This document shows, piece by piece, positions 23,515 through 36,595 of a stretch of 64,000 nt of DNA. Source of the stretch: Aedes albopictus (Eukaryota; Arthropoda; Insecta; Diptera; Culicidae). The translations under genes were made by a program, and so were the position numbers. The notes under the pieces were generated by a model. That model had not been told where the DNA came from. It worked only from the letters and a program-made list of their open reading frames with translations, and searched no databases. The stretch lies in assembly GCF_035046485.1 (NCBI RefSeq), contig NC_085137.1, forward strand, positions 373,674,706 through 373,738,705, in the 5' to 3' direction. Position 1 is the first letter of the stretch. Each line of letters starts with the position of its first letter.

Positions 23515-24131
23515 CCCTCTAATACCCAACCCCGCCTTTAGACGGGATATAGTTTGAGCATTTTTGTATTTTTTCTTGCCTGGGCAATCAATTTTATTTT
23601 TATTTTAAGCTGATATTTAGGACTGTTCTGTATATCTCACAATGGCTTTTGGCATCTCTTAAAGCGTATTAGCATTTAAAAAAAACAGTGAAAGTTGATG
23701 TTTTGGTCACATTTTGGATGCCATTGTTTCATTTGTATTTAATCGCAACAATTAACGTACTTTTTTTTTACTGAATCATTCTATTAAAGTAAAGAGTTTA
23801 AAGGAGTTGAATACAAACTGAAGTTTTTTTTTTCCTAAAAGTTGCAAGGAAAATAAAATTTTTCATGAAAAATAAAATAAAATAGTAATAATTTACCAAA
23901 AGTTATGAAATCTCAAAACGCTTTCTTCTCGAAAAATCGGTATGTCAAAAAGGCTTTCAGGAAAAATGTAAAAGTGTGGGGATGTTCAAAAATAAAAAAA
24001 TAGAAAAATCAAAAACCAAAATTCACAAAATCGAGATTTGAAAATAATCATCTTCCAAAACATGGTTAATTAGATTTTAGATGACGAAAAATTAAATTTA
24101 GATCAACATCAATAATTTGGGTATTAGAGGA
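23515..24131. mobile_element. TTAA-flanked (piggyBac-type) MITE
   Basis: A 617-bp AT-rich element flanked by TTAA (23511-23514 and 24132-24135). Ends are CCCTCTAATACCC and its inverse with one mismatch (TCCTCTAATACCC). TTAA duplication with CCC-type ends is the piggyBac pattern. No transposase. Confidence 0.8.
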
Positions 24132-24135
24132 TTAA

Positions 24136-24789
24136 CAGAAAATTAACCATAATAAACTCGAAAATAAAACAATGGTAAGCAGTTCTTGTTTGACATTCGA
24201 GGTCAACCGTGACGTAACGAACGTGGAACGGCGGGTAGCATAAGGTTTCACTCTTATCAGCAAATGTTTCTGTTTGACATACACGGTAAACAAAATTTAG
24301 TCAAAATTAAGTGCTAAACAAGGAGTGTTGCAAAGATTATTTATTTTTTATTATCTTTATTAACGAAAATCTCGTTACTAAGCATAACGATTAAAGATTA
24401 CGTCAAGTGTAACAGCACATACACCTCTAATCGTTATTTCAGATACGAGTGTATCGACAATTGCGTTTTTAGCAAGCACACATGCTCGAGGCATGACACG
24501 TCAGATTAGTATTTCATGTTTAGGTGCTGCCCATAAACAAAGCAGACTCATTTTAGGCCTTTGCACATTTCCCGTTCCTCTCTTTCCCTCGCGTAGACTT
24601 TTCCTCATACAAAATATTCGAAATTTTTATGAAGTGTAGACTATGTCCAAACAGAGTCCTCAAACCCGCCCCCTTTCCCTTGCGTCACTACAAAGCTTGA
24701 TTTCCAGCATAGACTCGCTGACTTCGGCAAAAAACATCAAGAATAGTTGAAAATACTGACTTTTAAACCGAAAAATGGCTTCAGTTGAA
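24136..24789. other. Non-coding DNA, nothing recognised
   Basis: Contains ATAACGATTA-type motifs facing each other at about 24380-24435, possibly a small inverted repeat. No gene is seen. Confidence 0.3.
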
Positions 24790-25218
24790 ACGTCTTGAAA
24801 ACAAGAATGTTTTCGATCACCTGGCAATAATTTGACTCATTTGTCCATAATTCAGTTCAGATGCATAATATTGAATTGTGATGTTCGGCAAACTTGTAGA
24901 TTAATGTTTTTCCTACAATTATCATCAAGAACGCCATATTCTAACTCTTATATTTACGAGGTAAAAGTGTTAGTACCACCTACTCATACTAAACGATCGG
25001 ATTTTTCGATCGTTTAGTATGAGTAGGTGGCACTAGCGCTCTCACAGCGTACACATAACAGCTAGAATATGGCGTCTTTGGTGATCATTGTAGGAAAAAC
25101 ATTAATCTACAAGTTTGCCGAACACCACAATTCAATATTATGCATCTGAACTGAATTATGGACGAATGAGTCAAATGATTGCCAGGTGATCGAAAACATC
25201 CTTGCTTGAAAATAGTGA
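24790..25218. mobile_element. Fold-back element with a perfect 24-bp central stem
   Basis: Long inverted arms of roughly 200 bp (outer sequence TGTTTTCGATCACCTGGCAA) converge on a perfect stem: 24976-24999 and 25007-25030 are exact inverse copies around a 7-nt loop. The outer arms have mismatches and small indels, so the centre is better preserved than the flanks. There is no coding sequence. MITE origin is likely; target duplication not resolved. Confidence 0.8.
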
Positions 25219-27040
25219 CATGAAAGTGACCGACCCGAAAAGCGAATTTGAAGCTGCGTTTATTATAACAAGCTTTCTACGACTATTATTCTACCACAAT
25301 ACAATAAAAATTTGGCAACGAATTCAATTTTTATATTTGATTGGACAAATGCTGTAAAAAAGTCTATTTAAACTTCAATATCGCTCTATAAATAAATAAA
25401 CAAAAAGATGTTTCATTTTACATATCTCTCACATGAATATTTTGAAACAACTTTTTATGGCCTACCTACATTAATCACAGTTTTATGATAGAACTAACAT
25501 CATTTACAAGACTCGAACTCGGGACCAAACAATTTTTTTTTTCATTTCTCATACTTAAAAAAGTAAGTTGTGTTTTTTTTTCTCTGTTCGGGTGAGCCAC
25601 TGCGACCAGTAATTAGATCTTTTGTGGCATAACCCGTATCCTTAGTATTTAGTGCATGTCGTACTACTCCATTGTCATTGAAAGGCAATGAAGCATCGAT
25701 TTCTGTACAGTTCCTGTTTTGTTATCCCAGAGGTGCAAGAAATAGATTGAGATAAAAAGGTCCCGTTATCATAGAGATTTAAATCCCAGTGAAAGAGCGC
25801 CCCTAATCAAACACAACCTATTTGAATTCTGAGAAAAACCAAAACGGTGGTACTGATATTTATTCATGCATCGGATCTTTAGCCCCATCCATGTCTTGCT
25901 TCTAGTTTAGTCCCAGGACAACAAAGAAAAACCCGGGACTTTAGGCTAGTTGCAAAACTCTGTCAAATTAGAGAATGTGTTCTGCAATAAGAATGCACGT
26001 GAGTCCTTGAATTACTAGAACTTTACAGTCCTTGATAGGTTAATACGCAATTAGATACGTAAAGCATGTTTGTTTTCCTAACATCAAGTGTAGTCTCGGG
26101 TGGGCAAAGTCCGATTCTTTAACTATCAGCAAGACAGAATAAATGCAATTTTAGAAACTGTCACCAGTAACAAGGACTTTGTACCATGAATCCTTATTAC
26201 CAAAACACATTACCCCAACTTCACAAACCGGATGTCACTAGGGTTCGGTTTGGTAGATCTTGAACCGTAACGCAACACATAAAGGCGATCTACCTACGTT
26301 ACGGGCTCCGTTAAAGATCGAGCATATTTTAAACCCCCTCAATCATTCATCCATCAGCACGGGTCGCCTGACACCTTGGATTGGGGTTCCCTGTTTAGTG
26401 GACTTTTACCCCCGGAACAGGTGGTCCGTAGTGTTATTCTTAGCCAATTGAGACAACCGCTACCGACACTACACAGCTATCTAGGCTGATCGGGAAAAGA
26501 AGTTAATATTGATGATCAACTTCATACGGACCCGAACAGCCGGTAAGTTGTGTTTAGTTTTCTCAACACTCATTTCGTGTACGAAAGAAATAGTGTAAAC
26601 CTGCTGTTAATCTCCTGACAAAAAGTGGATCCTGAACCCGGTCAAGATAGAAATAAGGCTCGATCCGTGTCATGATGACGGAACCAGGAGGAAAACTTCT
26701 AGACGCTGCTTGTTAGAGGAGCCAGTTGCCGTTTTCAATCTTATTGGTTTTGCTGCCTTTGTGTAGTGTTGAAGGTAAGTCGTGATGTGTTTTGAAGTGT
26801 GATACAATTTATTTAAACTTCTGTTCTATCAGTTGTTCAATTTACATAAATATGATGAGCAGAAGTGCTATTTAAACTGTTTGAAATATTTATTCGACTT
26901 TTTTTCAACAAATACTCTTATTCAGCTGTTGCCGCTTTCGTTAAACTGGCATGCTTATTAATGATTCCGAATTGTTACTTGGGTTGTTTCGGGAGGATTC
27001 AGGTAGGTTTATCATATGATGCAGGAATTATCGTAAGGTA
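25219..27040. other. Non-coding DNA with an unassigned GC-richer block
   Basis: Bases about 26090-26540 are GC-richer and look like part of a repetitive element or an untranslated exon. Plus-strand donor-like GTAAGT sites lie at about 26542 and 26773. No open frame with protein character is found. Confidence 0.25.
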
Positions 27041-27982
27041 TAAAGCTATGTTCATTTAGAATCCGGAATGACAAAATCGCGTATATCTTAGGGATGGAAT
27101 AACAAACATAAAAGGTTATTTATTGTACTTTCATGTAAAAATATCATTGAAATTATTTATTTTTATTTTTCACACATTTTCTCACTTTTTCAGTGTTGAC
27201 CTCTCTAAAAATCTGCACAACGGTGGTAAATTTTAGCAACAACCCCTTCCGCACGTTTGTTCAACAATCAGGTCATCTATGCAGTGTCCTGAGTGCCTTG
27301 ACTAGTCTGACTAGGATTCCGAAGAAAAACTGCCAAACTTTTTTTTTTATTGCGAAATGAGGGGCAATTCGGTGAATTGAGAAAACGCGAAATTTGAGTG
27401 TTTTTTTTTTCGTTGATAAACACTACCCATCTGTGACGATACCACTGAACGTCTCCGGCTGTCATGGCAGCTCATCAAAATAGGTAAAACCTCTACATAT
27501 CCCTTGTGTGCGTTTTTGAAAAGCAGCACGCGGTTCTTGAGGCTGTTATCCTTGTATGAATTGGTTCTCATCATCTTGTTGCGAAAAAACATGCCCAGAA
27601 TTCGAACTTCTTGCCAAATCTTCAAATTCAAAGCAGATTTATCAATGAACCCAAGCTTTTTTCTACCGAGGACACTTCCTTATGCCATGGTTAACAACAT
27701 CTGTGCACATAACACATAATGGTTTTGACGATATTAACATTTTTCGCGACTGTCGTACCTGATCACGCTAAATTTTCAACGTGTTTGTGCAAGATTTTTT
27801 TCCTCCTCTTGTCTTCAATCTGAAATAACTTTTCACTCGTTGCAAGAAAATCGATGAAATTTTCACCATTTAAAGAGGATTAGTGTATGATCAGAGTGCT
27901 GCAAAAGAATGATGATTATGTTCATTGAGAGCGCCACTAGAAAATGTGACATGATTCCGGATTCTAAGTGAACATAGCTTTA
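27041..27982. mobile_element. TIR element with TAAAGCTATGTTCA ends
   Basis: The left end TAAAGCTATGTTCATTTAGA and the inverted right end TAAAGCTATGTTCACTTAGA match over about 33 bp with few differences. TA flanks both sides (27039-27040 and 27983-27984). About 940 bp with no transposase recognised. Confidence 0.6.
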
Positions 27983-28473
27983 TAACCGTTTCAAGCGAAT
28001 CACAAATAGCTTTTTCAATGGAAGATGCTAATGCTATTTTCTATTCCAGATTGTCGGCCACCCTATCCTGGAGGGATCAAGATGCAAAAACAAACCAGAT
28101 GAATTATGCTGGCAGCTGCCTCAACATAACCATGTAATATTTTGTGCGCCTGAACCATCCTTTGGAGTTAACCCTTCCCTTCCCAACACCCAAACTCTCT
28201 GAGAGATCGTAGAGCTACATTTTTCTCAGGTGTCCAACTAACCATTCTTTCCCTTCCCTTAGCAGTCGCAAGGATGTGGCCAGGACAGTTCTCGACCATT
28301 GGAGGATTGCGTCAGTCTTGTCTAATAGCCAAAAATAAGACCCAAATCTTTGTGCTATGGTTCGGACGGGAAGGAGGCAACCCTCATAACCGCGGTCTAG
28401 GACTGCACCATTTACGAATTTGTGCGACTTGCTTAATACTAAATGCTAATGCTAAATCACCGCAGTGGATGTA
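27983..28473. other. Non-coding DNA, nothing recognised
   Basis: No repeat ends and no coding sequence were identified. Confidence 0.3.
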
Positions 28474-28934
28474 CAGTATCGAACAATAAAAAAGCACCGA
28501 AGCCGTTTTTTTTTCACACAAACTAGTTATATTGCCATATCTCACAGTTGTTTCTCAACCGATTGATTTCTATGACGAACTGCAAAACATTTCGATGTTT
28601 GAAAACTATTGACCGTACTTTTACATTAAAAATGCATTAAGGTAAAAAACCATATAGCAAAAAATGGTAACGTCATATCACTTTGGTGTCTTTGGCAAAT
28701 ATGTTTCTTGTGTGATGGATTGCTATATTTTTTTTAAATTTTTGATGACTTTTTAGTCAAAGTTTTAACAGTTATCGCCGAACTGTTTCAATAGTTTTTG
28801 AAAATTTAAGTGTTTTGTAGATCGTTACAGAAAAAAATGTATCAATCGGTTGTGAAATGACTGAGATATGGCATTCTAAAGTCGACTAGTTTTTATGCGC
28901 AAACATCTTCGGTGCATTTTATTGTCCGATACTG
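28474..28934. mobile_element. TA-flanked MITE with CAGTATCG ends
   Basis: A 461-bp element with ends CAGTATCGAACAATAAAAAA and inverted CAGTATCGGACAATAAAATG, both followed by GCACCGAAG, and TA on each side. A 5'-truncated second copy is at 57275-57450. Tc1/mariner-like by its TA duplication. Confidence 0.8.
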
Positions 28935-30923
28935 TAGGCCGTATCGATAGATAGCACGGGTAGTTCACTTTAAATCATTGAAACATAGCATGTTCTGGAA
29001 AACCCACATAACTGTATATCGTAAGTACCAGAAGCATCCCTCCAGTCCACCTCAAAAATATGCGCAGAACGAACGAAAATTATCATTAATCATGGATATC
29101 CACACCCCGATCTCGTTTCTCTGGCTTCTGAAACCGAGAGGATGAATTCGCAACAACCAGAAACCTACCGGTATGTGTCAGCCAGTCTCCTCCGCAATTA
29201 TCTCCCTCCGGATGATAGGTAGCTTTGCGTGTGCGGAAGAAATACTCTGTCACGCTACGTCAAACAATTGATTTCCAATTTTTTTCCTCCGCTAGATCAT
29301 GCACCACCACCGTCGTCTCGTGGTCGTCTTCCGGCTTGTTATTCCAGATTGGCATAAATTGGATGCACAATGCTTCTTTCTTCTATATTACACTTGTAAG
29401 AGCTCTATCGCCGCCAGCGCACTCGACTCGTATGCAGGTATGGTGTTGCGTTAGATTGGCGAATAATAACAAAACCTCCTTCACTTCAAACATTGACGAA
29501 ATGATGCATTGTGCAGTGCAATTTGTTTGGTACAAATGGAAGCAGCGCAAACAACGCTTCTTGGGCGATTCAATTCACACTATTTTGCTCGATCAACAAG
29601 CTAATAAATGCACACTATTTACAATTAAGCCTTAGAACCATTCCGATCACGATTATCGCCGCCGCACGAGATGATGAATAAGTAAAATCTGCACCCGAAA
29701 CAGCTGCTCTCACTGGCCACGGCCCACTAGCTACCTTAGTGCAAAATTCTCGAAGCAGGTTGAAATGGAAGCACGGACTATATGTAAGTATATATGACAC
29801 ATAAGTATGTTTATGTGTGGAAACACAAGGAGGAAGCCAACGCGAAGCTAACAACGGGATATGCTCACAACGACGTCGAAAGATGAACTGACTCGAGAGC
29901 TGGCTTCCTTCGCCTCGCGAGCTCTCCAAGCGCTGAAAGCAGAGACCTCATTCGAGTGAACCACCCTTGAGCACTTGATTGCACGGTCTTGGCAGACATT
30001 TGATTTTTTTGCTCTATCAACGATCGATTGAAAATATATGCTCACTAGTAATAATTTACCGTTTGTGCTATTATCTTTCGGGCATATTCAATTGTCAATG
30101 TTCATTATTTTTGGTACAGGAGTTAATATACGTCGATTTACATGTGAGTAACTGTTGTGAGCTCGTTTGGTCACTAAGATACGAACGTAAGAAGAAACAA
30201 AAACAAACGAAAACTAATTTTACAAAAAAAAAACAGAAATACACAGATGTTCGATAACAATCGCAAATTTTGATGGAATGCTTTATTCAAACGAAAACAT
30301 TATGAGAGCGAAATCGGCTCTCACACATAAAATTCATTCGCTCAGAGAGCATTTCAGAACTTGATTACGGCTTGGTAGCATCAGCTATACCAAAATGGTT
30401 TTATGTTGTGAAGGCAGCACAAATTAGAACCTATTCACTGATACTGGAGTAGACACATCATTTTCTGATCTAAATTATAATCATTGCAAAGACACCTGTG
30501 CCGGAATATTTTCGTTACCGTCAAGCACTTGTTGGAGGTCAACGACCGTTCCACGCGTCTCGATGGTGAAGTATATGTATAAATGTGGTCTCAAAAAATT
30601 GAACATCCCCTTGTGACGGGTGCAACAGTTTGGTGAAACATTGCATTCAATGTTCTATAGTACATTTACTGTTCAAGCTACTTGATAAAGTACCTAGTCT
30701 TTAGTTTTTATGAGGCACTGTTTGGATTTATATCGTTGTTATTTGCATTTCGTGTTTCATGTAAATACACATTTACAATGAAAACAATAATAAAATACAG
30801 CATAATTAAATATCTCATCAATTTGTTTTATTTATTCGCTGCCTTACACGATTTTTGAACGTTTCTGTTGTATATAAGGTTTCCACCATCAGGACGCAAT
30901 TTTGCATATCATATCTTTCTTAA
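28935..30923. other. Unique-looking DNA with a GC-richer patch, no gene proved
   Basis: Bases 29640-29990 are GC-richer and on the minus strand carry TCAGTT, an insect initiator-like motif, at about 29890. This could be a minus-strand promoter or first exon, but nothing connects it to a gene. A 136-codon plus ORF at 29225-29635 has no recognisable features. Confidence 0.25.
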
Positions 30924-30927
30924 TTAA

Positions 30928-31029
30928 CCTTCATGGCCTTAGTTTCGTCACCTCGCTGAGTGTGTTCCATCAAAGACGAGCTCTGAAAGGCGCCTGGGGT
31001 CCAATGGACCCCAGGTATCCCTTTTAGGG
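30928..31029. mobile_element. Short TTAA-flanked MITE with GGGGTCC palindrome
   Basis: A 102-bp element between TTAA at 30924-30927 and 31030-31033. The ends are CCTTCATGGCC and, inverted, CCCTAAAAGGG. The interior contains GGGGTCCAATGGACCCC, a near-perfect palindrome. piggyBac-type by duplication. Confidence 0.6.
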
Positions 31030-31033
31030 TTAA

Positions 31034-31394
31034 TGATGTTACTCGTTTTGTATGCGAAATCCGTAATTTCAATATAGATCGAATGGATTTGCTGAACGAA
31101 ATGCTTAGTTTTTGATCGGATGTAGTGCAAAATGCAATCTGCCATGTCATTTGCCATGGGTAGCAGAGACATCAACAACCAAGCGTCTCCATTGGTTCTT
31201 CGTACTCTGTAAACACATAACTGATAAAAAAAAATACAATAGAAAACTTTACGAGCAAGCAGAAAATACAGATATACATACACGGTTGCATGTAATCTTT
31301 TTGGTTGCGCAATCAATCCTTAGCTAAATTCCACATTGATTGTAGAAAATACGAGCATGATATGGTGTACTTGCGACGTTCTATGTTATTCATG
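31034..31394. other. Non-coding DNA, nothing recognised
   Basis: Lies between a short MITE and the large fold-back element. No gene or repeat end is seen. Confidence 0.3.
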
Positions 31395-34327
31395 TATTTA
31401 GTTGTCTGAAAAATAGTGTTTTACCCGAACGGTTCTAACTTCGCGAAAAATTATTCAATCGAGCCCAAATTTGTACCAATGATGCAGAGCGATTCCAAGC
31501 AACAGCATCAAAATTAAGGAAAATTTTTAATTCATGATTTTCTATTGAACTGAAACTTTGCACAGTTTTTCAGTTCCATCTAAATCGCCATTTTTCGATA
31601 TCAAATTTTTATTTAGAGCCACGACTAACTTTTCAAAAGGGTGTATGTGAAAATGGTTCAAAAATATTCAAAAATATGCACAGCAAAAACGGATTGTTCG
31701 ATTGTTATGAATTTTTCAGCAAAGTTAGATAGCTAAATGGTGATTTCTAAGAAAATATACACTGTGAAAAAAAATCTATTTTATCATTGAAAAACATCAT
31801 TTTTGTCACAAAAACTCAAATATCTCAAAACCCTATCTTTTTACCAACTTGAATTTTTTAGGGAAAACGGTCCATTGTATTAGCAATCTACCATAAAAAT
31901 TTGGTGATGGTAGACTAATAAACAAAAAAGTTATAACATTTCAAAAATTTCACAATTTTTACATTTAGTAAAAAAAAATTTTCTGTGTAAATTATTTCGG
32001 CCGGGAATCGCGATTTGATGCTGATTTTATTGTTCAGCAAAGTTAGATTACTAAATGGCGATTCCTAAGAAAATATACACTGTGAAAAAAATCTTTTTTA
32101 ACATTAAAAAATATCATTTTTGTCACAAAAACTCAAATATCTCAAAACCCTATCTTTTTACCAACGTAATTTTTTAGAGAAAACGGTCCATTGTATTAGC
32201 AATCTACCATGAAAATAAACAAAAAAATTATGACAATTCAAACATTTCACAATTTTCACATTTAGTAATAATTTTTTTTGGTGTAAATTATTTCGGCCGG
32301 AAATTGAAGTTTGATGCTGATTTTATTGTTAATGGCCTTGCGTGAGTAAAACAAGTTGTTTTTATTATATATTATATATACATATAATATACTATGTACC
32401 GTGATGTTCCGATTTTATCACGCCCTCCGCGCATTAGTCGTTTATTCATTAATTTGCTGTTACATTTGAGGACAAGTGTTTTCCCTCTTCTTCAAGATGA
32501 ATGTTGAAAGCGTGTTTTGCAACGTTAAAAATATTGAAATGGGTATAGATGTTGAAGAATATTACAGGGCATTTTTGAAAAGGGGCGTAATTAAATTGTT
32601 TAAACAGATGTCGCTGATGGCAATTTCTCAGTTGTTGTCGTTTTCGAACTTCCTGCGCCCTGCTTTACCGATGATATACAGATGGCTCGTTTGTCAAATT
32701 TTAGACGGCAGGACGTGCAAATGCGTAATTTTGTACACAATGTGGACATTTGGGCAGTCTCTTTCAGTTTATCTATGGTGCTTTCGGTGAGATTTCGTAA
32801 CTCTTTTGAACATTTTTTTTCATCAAACGGTCTACAAGAGAGCGTTGAGTTGAAGACCTTTGAGAAAGCGACTGTTCATCTTGTTCGTTAGATTATAATA
32901 AACAAAATCACTTATTAATTTTAACTTACTTGTTTGGTGTTGGTGGCTGAAGAAAAAAAAAATACTATACAATTTTTAATATTCATAGCGGTAGTATTTT
33001 TTTGTTTTTTTCGTGAGCATTGTCAGGTATGTATACAGACAAACAAACGTAACACTAGCGAAATTTTCATTGACCACGCCTTCAACGATCATTTTGAATC
33101 TTGGTTGTGGCTTTCATAACAAGAAGAGCGCCCATCGTTTTTCTTTGCGTTTGACGTTTCACACTAGCGCCTTCTGATGACGATATTGCACAACGCAGTG
33201 TTTCGTGAAACATTTCCACCAGGTGGTGATAATGTGAACTGGGCGATGAATTTTCACTAAAATTGTTCTAGGCATTTCGTCTGTTTGTCTGTGGTATGTA
33301 CCTCTTATGCATTTGTTGTTGTTGAAGTTACTCGCATTCTTCCGATCATAAAGTCTGTTCTCTAAGAGGGATTTTTTTTGCGGATAAACTAGACGTATAC
33401 GCGTATAAAAAACTTTTATTATACAGCTTTTGTCTTAAAAATAAATTCAATTCCATTTTTCTTATAATCAACAGCTTTTCAACACTATCAAGGGATTTTT
33501 TCACCAGTCACGTACAATAAAAAGTATGACAATCTCAATATTTTTGATCACAACACTGGATCGCGTCTAAGTTTCAAATAGATACTATAGTAATTACTAA
33601 TAATCAAACTAAAGTATCATGAAAACAACTTGTTTAATTCAGGCGGTAGCCTTTACAATAAAATCAGCATCAAAATATAATTCTCGAAATAATTTACACA
33701 GAAAAAAAATTTTTTTTTGTTACTAAATGTAAAAATTGTGAAATGTTTGAAATGTCATAACTTTTTTGTTTATCAGTTTACCATCACCAAAATTTTATGG
33801 TAGATAGCTGATATAATGGGCCATTTCCCCTAAAAAATTGAAGTTGGTAAAAAGATAGGGTTTTGAGATATTTGAGTTTTTGTGACAAATATCATATTTT
33901 TTCAAAGTAGAAAAAGAAATTTTTTACAGTGTATATTTTCTAAGAAATCATCATTTAGTTATCTAACTTTGCTGAAAAATTTATAACAATCGAACAATCC
34001 GTTTTTGCTGTACAGCTTTTAGAATATTTTAGAACTATTTTCGCATACACCCTTTTGAAAAGTTAGTCGTGAGTGAATATGAAGGTTTAATATCAAAAAA
34101 TGACGATTTATATGAAATTGAAAAACTGTGCAAAGTTTCAGATATTTTTGAAATGGTCGCTCAGGATCGACTGGCATGACTCCGTGGAATTCCTCATGCA
34201 CATGTAACAGGTTGATAAACAGTCGAAATTTGAGATTTTTTGCTGCTCTCTATGAAAAGTTACAGCATGTTGAATTTTTTTTGGGAGAAAAAAAGTTGCA
34301 TATACCAAACATTTTGGCCACCCCCTG
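31395..34327. mobile_element. Large fold-back element carrying about 1.3 kb of unique cargo
   Basis: The left arm (about 31550-32010) is an inverse copy of the right arm (about 33655-34140). The right end ccaaacattttggcc followed by ACCCCCTG with TA after it is the inverse of the CAGGGG...GGCCAAAATG end found at 44910, so both belong to one family. The left terminus is missing or altered. Within the left side a block (31690-32010) is repeated directly at 32036-32338. The interior 32340-33650 is unlike the arms and holds a decayed ORF. Confidence 0.7.
32497..32891 (+). pseudogene. Unrecognised decayed ORF inside the fold-back element
   Basis: An ATG frame (MNVESVFCNVKNIEMGIDVE) runs about 98 codons from 32497. 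A second frame, offset by two, continues with RRQDVQMRNFVHNVDIW to a stop at 32891, followed closely by AATAAA. The switch suggests a frameshift in one ancestral frame of about 130 codons. I recognise no family. It may be captured host sequence or chance. Confidence 0.25.
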
Positions 34328-34329
34328 TA

Positions 34330-35377
34330 TGTCACAATAAGCAGATCTGGTTTTTGGTATAGTGATATTCAAACTGCTCTAACTTTTAAAATGTTCAACC
34401 AAAACGGCTGAAATTTTCACTGAGAACAGATTAACACAACGATTTTACATTGTCAAAGCTTCAAAAAAAATCGGCACAGTGTTGCCAATACTACAGTCAA
34501 AATAATGCACACTGATTTTAAAATGTTAAAAAGTGCCCAAAATTTGAAAACCCCGTTTTTTGTTTGAATTGTTAGAAAAAAAGTACTGAACCGATTATAA
34601 TGAAATTTTCATCACTTATTATGACTTACTTGAAGAACTTACAGTCAAATTTTCAGACGTTTTGATGAGCTAACAATCAAGTTATAGCCTAAATAATTTT
34701 TAAAATGGAAGTTCAAAATTTCCAAAATCACACTTTATTTAATCGACATTATTTGCGCCAATACTGAACAGATTTTGATGAAATTTTCAATGCATTAACT
34801 ACACATAACATGCTATTCCTGGTTAAAAAATCATATATTTTTGTGAACGCAATCAAAAGTTGTACATTATTTTGAGTGTCTCATTTTTTTCGAGTCCAGA
34901 CTTTACCACTGCACTATAAATACATGAATGATTTTTTAACCCTTCAGGACGCGCACCGTTGTACAATGTACAACACTACCAAAAAAACCTCGCAAGTCGT
35001 ATGGTTTAGGGACAAAACGTCGAATGCCAAAACGTCGAAAACGAGAGAGTGGCACACTGTCAGTAGCACCTTCTACAAATGTTCAGCATTACGTCGTCAC
35101 AACCTCCTTCAGCGTGGCTACGATGGCAGCATGGCGGCCTCTAACTATCGTTAGCCGGATTTCTAGCACCTTTTTGGTGGCGATAGGGATCATTGGGCGC
35201 ATTGTTCCTTCACGGGCATCTGGTTTGGATTTCGGCACAACTTCCCGGTACTTTCTATTCCGTCGTGAGAGGAAATGCCATCCTCATTCCGAACCGAACT
35301 TATGCTTAAAACAGCGGAGTTTTTTTTCCTAAAATAGTCTTCCTTCTCCGCAATTTATCCGGTATTCACAGGATATA
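34330..35377. other. Non-coding DNA with a possible further TIR element
   Basis: CAGTCAAAATAATGCACA at about 34494 and an inverted relative near 34864-34880 may be the ends of a 390-bp element. TTAACCCTTCAGG at about 34938 resembles a piggyBac-type end without a partner. The ORF at 35024-35332 has no recognisable domain. Confidence 0.3.
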
Positions 35378-35695
35378 CAGTCGAGTCTCTTATTAAACGA
35401 ATTCCTATTAAACGGACTCCTATTAAACGATCTCCTACTAGAACTTTGGTTCATATGATTAGTTGGCAACTTGGCCGCTTGAGGGACCATCAACAGTTTG
35501 ATGCTAAATTGCACTACAGGAACCATATCAGGTGGTCAAGCAAACGTTACGATATGCGACAGCTCAAGACCCTGATAATTTGGAAGGATAGTGTCTTCGG
35601 GAAAGTTGTTGGGTACGCCAATAACTTACTGACGATGAGTTGTGAAGTTCGATATTCCTCCACTGGGCGGCGCTAGTGAGCAAGTTAATTATCAA

Positions 35696-36350
35696 AACCT
35701 CATATCTCAGAATCCCGATAACTTAGAAAGTTGGTGTCTTTGGCAAAGTTGATCAGTATGACATAAACTTACATAAAAATAAATACTTGTTTCGCAATTC
35801 TGCCACTAGGAGGCGCTAGTAAACTTGCAAATTTTAGAAATCTCATAGCTCAGAATCCTAATAACTTAGGAAATTGGTGTCTTCGGCAAAGTTGATCAGT
35901 ATGACATGAATTTACATAAAAATAAACACTAGTTTCAAAATTCTGCCACTAGGTGGCGTTTACCGGGGTTTTTGGTCTTTTTTTGGGTTTTTCGGCTTAG
36001 CTTAGTGTCGCTCCCCCACATAACTTAGAAAGTTGGTGTCTTTGGAAAAATTGATCAAAATGACATGAACTTACATAAAAATAAAAACTTGTTTCGCAAT
36101 TCTGCCACTAGGCGGCGCTAGTGAATATGCAAATTTTAGAAATCTCATAGCTGAGAATCCTGATAACTTAGGAAGTTGGTGTCTTTGGCAAAGTTGATCA
36201 GTATGACATAAACTTACATAAAAATAAACACTAGTTTCGAAATTCTGCCACTTGGCGGCGCTAGTGAACATGAAAATTTTAGAAATCTCATAGCTCAGAG
36301 TCCCGATAACTTAGAAAGTTGGTGTCTTCGGCAAAGTTGATCAGTATGAC
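35696..36350 (+). repeat. Tandem array of about 142-bp units inside the fold-back element
   Basis: Units start with CTCATATCTCAGAATCC-type sequence at about 35696, 35838, 36139 and 36281, with a diverged unit between. Each contains GATAACTTAGAAAGTTGGTG, TTGATCAGTATGACATAAAC and CTGCCACTAGGNGGCGCTAG. Inverse units occur at about 37280-37770 in the other arm. Confidence 0.85.
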
Positions 36351-36354
36351 ATAA

Positions 36355-36589
36355 CTGCCCATGTTCACATAGTCGACGTAACCACCATTGCCAAGTCAGC
36401 ATTCATAGGCTAATATCTATCGCATGTGCACAACTGTGACCATTCTTATTCGATAGAGCACAAGATATAACCACTAGTTGCATGCCAACACGAAAAAAAT
36501 CTTGAAACTTTGCATCATTCATTATGGAAATTTCAAAAGTGTGTTGAAAACTACAGTGGCGCTTACGTCAACTATGCGAATATGGGCAG
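36355..36589. mobile_element. MITE with CTGCCCAT ends and ATAA target duplication
   Basis: A 235-bp element; ends CTGCCCATGTTCACATAGTC and inverted CTGCCCATATTCGCATAGTT. ATAA is duplicated at 36351-36354 and 36590-36593. Removing it restores the host unit GACATAAAC. Confidence 0.85.
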
Positions 36590-36595
36590 ATAAAC

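Noticed and set aside
29225..29635. 136-codon plus-strand ORF
   Set aside because: No motif, no splice or Kozak support, and no sign of coding bias.
29840..29990. Minus-strand promoter with TCAGTT initiator
   Set aside because: No downstream promoter element at the right spacing and no linked gene; kept only as a note.
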